Translations under genes and position numbers: made by a program
In this document: positions 61,553 through 64,000 of the stretch, piece by piece
Layout: each line of letters opens with the position of its first letter
Numbering within the stretch: the first letter of the stretch is position 1
NCBI RefSeq assembly: GCF_037975245.1
Contig: NC_092582.1
Coordinates: forward strand, 13,824,077-13,888,076
DNA length: 64,000 nt
Source: Apostichopus japonicus
Lineage: Eukaryota; Echinodermata; Holothuroidea; Aspidochirotida; Stichopodidae
Direction of reading: 5' to 3'
The notes under the pieces: model-generated
Database searches by the model: none
The model's input: only the letters and a program-made list of their open reading frames with translations
Told to the model about the DNA's origin: nothing

Positions 61553-61556
61553 TTAA

Positions 61557-61895
61557 AGAGTGTGAAGACTCACGCAAAAAGGAACGTCTAATGCCTGTCT
61601 TCTGACCTAGTTTGGAATGAGGTGTAACAGAAGTGTTAGACACCACCATCGATCCCAGAAAATACACACAAAGCTTGCTACCATCGGTAATGAGATACCG
61701 ACTGTAGTCAGTACATACAGCTGCGGTCAATACCCACAACAAAGTGTACAAACAATACAGCGATGAACATCTCAGGTCCGGCTAAAGATAACAAGGTATC
61801 ACGTTTCATTACTATCTGAACTTTGTAGCGACAAGAGAAAAACTTCACTTGCAACCCATGGAAAGTTAACTTTTTGGGGCGAGTCTTCAATGCCT
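61557..61895 (+). mobile_element. TTAA-target MITE at the end of block D (339 bp)
   Basis: TTAA at 61553-61556 and 61896-61899; ends AGAGTGTGAAGACTC and GAGTCTTCAATGCCT. Complete copy of the element truncated at the C/D junction. Confidence 0.82.
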
Positions 61896-61899
61896 TTAA

Positions 61900-62935
61900 C
61901 AAGTACGTCAGACCTAACTTTTCAGTTAACTTTGTATTAGCTACTAAAGCTGACACTATTTTGTCTATTCAAGTGATTATAAGCAATGTTAGCAGAGGTT
62001 TGTATAGCCCTTGGTATAGAGGTACAGTAACACTACAGTTGTATACCTTTCTTAGTTCTTAGGCTCTTAAGTACTATTATTAAACTAGTCCATCTCTGGG
62101 CTGTAATCTGTAAATTATTAATTATGGTTCCATGTGAGAACTAACCTACAACACTCATGAGTGGACAGCTTCCAGATTTATGCCATATTGTGGCAGTACA
62201 TCTTTTCTTGAAGTTAAATGGCTGAAACAGCAGACTTCTAGTTCTAAGTTCAATGTACTTAGCCAGAGGTATTGCTACCAGCTGTACAGATATATTTAAC
62301 ACTAAGTTATGCGTAGTTAATGCAAAGTTACGGGACCACACTTAGGCTATGTCTGGAAGATATGGTAACCTAGCTTATATTGAGGGGTGAATTAAACAGG
62401 CATAAAGAAAAATTTCAAGCCCGATTTAACTAAAAAAAAGGTCTAGCTTATTGCGTTTTGAATATAGCCTCCTAGTCCTACACTAGCCTTATATAACGTT
62501 GGACATAGGCATAAGTAAGTTACCAGCTCTTATTCTATTATTAATTATTTATACTTGATAATAATCTAGCTGTTATTTTATGTGGGGATTGTTCACTGGT
62601 GACATAGGGCATAGGCCTAACGTCAGGTCTACACAGTGAATCACAATCACAATGATCTGGCATACTTATTCATCGGAATTAACTTGCTGGTAGTGCTAGT
62701 AGTAAATAAATGGCGGACAGTACTGACGACGGTTTGTTGTCGACGTGTAATGTGTACAGATCAAGGTCTACTTACATTTGAGTCGAGCAAAGGATTCAGG
62801 TAAAAAACTTTTAGACGTAAAATAGTATTCCGTTCGTACTACGCCAGCTGCCGCTGGCCTGTTGTATACCAGTATCTGATGTCGGCATCAGGGGTTGCAA
62901 CTTTGAACTTCTCCACAAAGGGTAGATAGTAGGCC
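61900..62935. other. No gene recognised
   Basis: AT-rich, AGGCCTA-containing non-coding sequence after the duplicated blocks. Confidence 0.4.
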
Positions 62936-63217
62936 GTGGCTATTCTTACAACTAGTTGTAACAATTATTTATAAACTATTCTTACGACATCGGCGAATTC
63001 ATGCGAATTCGAAGTAAATGAAGCAACTGCGCATGTAGTAGGGGTAACCCTAACTCTAACTCTAACCCTCAATCCAACTCTAACCCTAAACCTAACCCTA
63101 ACCGGAAATTATTGTTGCTAAGTCTCGTCGTAAAAATAGTACTCCTAGTTGTAAAAATAGCAACTGCGCATGCGCAAAAGGGAATTCATTGTTACAACTG
63201 GTTGTAAGAATAGCCAC
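62936..63217. mobile_element. TIR element with internal telomere-like tract, 282 bp
   Basis: GTGGCTATTCTTACAACTAG then TTGTAACAAT at the left; right end ATTGTTACAACTGGTTG then TAAGAATAGCCAC, a 30-bp inverted match with one difference. Inner inverted similarity also exists (AGCAACTGCGCATG near both arms). No clear target duplication was found. The centre is the CCCTAA-like tract at 63046-63103. Confidence 0.65.
63046..63103 (-). repeat. Degenerate interstitial telomere-like repeat
   Basis: About nine units of CCCTAA/CTCTAA/CCCTCAA type in succession. Telomere repeats of most animals outside arthropods and nematodes are TTAGGG, so this is an interstitial tract; here it is part of a TIR element rather than a chromosome end. 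Confidence 0.7.
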
Positions 63218-63355
63218 TTTGTAGATAATAACATGTAAATCAGTTGCGGTGTGACTGCAGTCTAGAATCTATCGAAGCCTATAAGAGCCTTTACAATGGA
63301 AATTTATTATTAATAATTAACAAATAACATGATGGACGCCGATATAACTTTATGT

Positions 63356-63627
63356 CAGGCGCGTAGCCAAGGGGGGGGGGGGCGAAGGGGGCAGCCGCCC
63401 CACCTTGAGCATATTTTTTACATTTTTTTTAATGTTTTTATGATATCGCTAGTATTTTCAAAAGAGAAAATGCTAAGATGCAGCTAACAAGGCCTGGGAA
63501 GTGCCATTTCCAGCCAAAATTTTCTTGTATGCTTCGCGCCAACCATGTTGGCGCTACGCTTAGATAGTTTGCAATGCCAAATCTACAGTTTCGCCCCTCC
63601 CTTGGCAAATTCCTGGCTACGCGCCTG
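63356..63627 (+). mobile_element. hAT-like element, 272 bp, 8-bp TSD
   Basis: Perfect ends CAGGCGCGTAGCCA / TGGCTACGCGCCTG (right reads CCTGGCTACGCGCCTG) and exact 8-bp duplications CTTTATGT at 63348-63355 and 63628-63635. Contains a 12-base G run near the left end and, near the right end, the reverse complement of the family subterminal block (TGTATGCTTCGCGCCAAC then TTGGCGCTACGCTTAGATAG). Compact enough to serve as the reference copy of the family. Confidence 0.85.
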
Positions 63628-63639
63628 CTTTATGTAGGT

Positions 63640-64000
63640 CAATGTAGCATGAAGTTGTAATCAAAACTGGACAATCCAGAATTGTTGTGGGTATTCAATC
63701 AGTGTTACTTGCGTGATGTACCTGTGTTCAATGTCAGAGCTACAAAATAGATCAATCTGTGTATGGCCGTATATAGGACCCTCGACACTGAGAAGGGTAA
63801 GGAGCTGAACGTGAGGGAGTGGGAGGGGAGGGTGGGGTAGGACTCAGACAAATATTCAATTTTGTTTGAATTACACCATGTCTACGTGAAAATCATCGCT
63901 CTGAAACTTTTCTTTGAAGGAACCCCCCGCCCCCCCTCCCCCTTCCCAACCTCCGCAGTAGTGTCAGATGGTACTGGAATATGAGTAGTTGGCTTGTGTC
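63640..64000. other. No gene recognised
   Basis: Non-coding; a GGGAGGGGAGGGTGGGG tract near 63818 and C runs near 63922. Confidence 0.4.

Larger units (their letters stand above)
54075..61556 (-). repeat. Segmental duplication block D (pairs with 47675-54069)
   Basis: Head-to-tail with block C. Relative to C it lacks the retrotransposon and the trimer MITE, and has extra segments at about 54443-54965, 58062-59660 and 59968-60485. Confidence 0.85.

Overview
This is a eukaryotic, AT-rich nuclear window with intron-containing and single-exon genes and very dense repeats. The repeat style suggests a marine deuterostome invertebrate, most likely an echinoderm: abundant TAGGCCTA words, TGACCTTTGACCT core-repeat elements, many short terminal-inverted-repeat (TIR) DNA transposons, and a CR1/L2-like retrotransposon tail. 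That assignment is inference; no species can be fixed from the sequence alone.

Layout. 0-1.2 kb: two nested hAT-like non-autonomous transposons. 1.9-3.9 kb (minus): the N-terminal exons of a leucine-rich ZYG11/ZER1-type CUL2 ubiquitin-ligase receptor. 9.4-14.3 kb (minus): a complete four-coding-exon ribosomal protein S5 gene, with a possible TOP-type first exon near 16.1 kb. 14.4-33.7 kb: no gene recognised, but several well-delimited mobile elements: an 18-bp minisatellite split by a 1.6-kb hAT-like element, a 1.7-kb element filled with ACTTAAGT palindromes, a hAT-like element at 29.8 kb, and a 1.27-kb inverted-repeat element built of GGGCGAAAT units.

33.8-57.4 kb: a cluster of four intronless solute-carrier genes of the SLC35G/EamA (drug/metabolite transporter) type. 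They form two tandem pairs facing tail to tail: A (33799, plus), B (41219, plus), C (50383-51519, minus) and D (56267-57403, minus). Each pair is a recent segmental duplication (A/B blocks about 5.5-6.4 kb, C/D blocks about 6.4-7.5 kb). Flanking transposons are shared by both copies or present in only one, so insertions can be ordered in time and an occupied site can be compared with its empty paralogous site.

57.4-64 kb: the rest of block D, then a TIR element carrying a degenerate CCCTAA telomere-like tract and a final hAT-like element.

The points most worth following are: a TIR family TATGGCAAGCC with 6-bp target duplications (two exact cases) and internal ACTTAAGT palindrome arrays; a TTAA-target MITE family (TIR AGGGTGTGAAGACTC); a trimeric TA-target MITE with an exact empty site in the duplicate; a family of hAT-like elements (8-bp duplications) with a shared subterminal hairpin block; and minisatellites just 3' of transporter genes C and D that present a dozen or more GUAAGU splice-donor-like words on the gene-sense strand.
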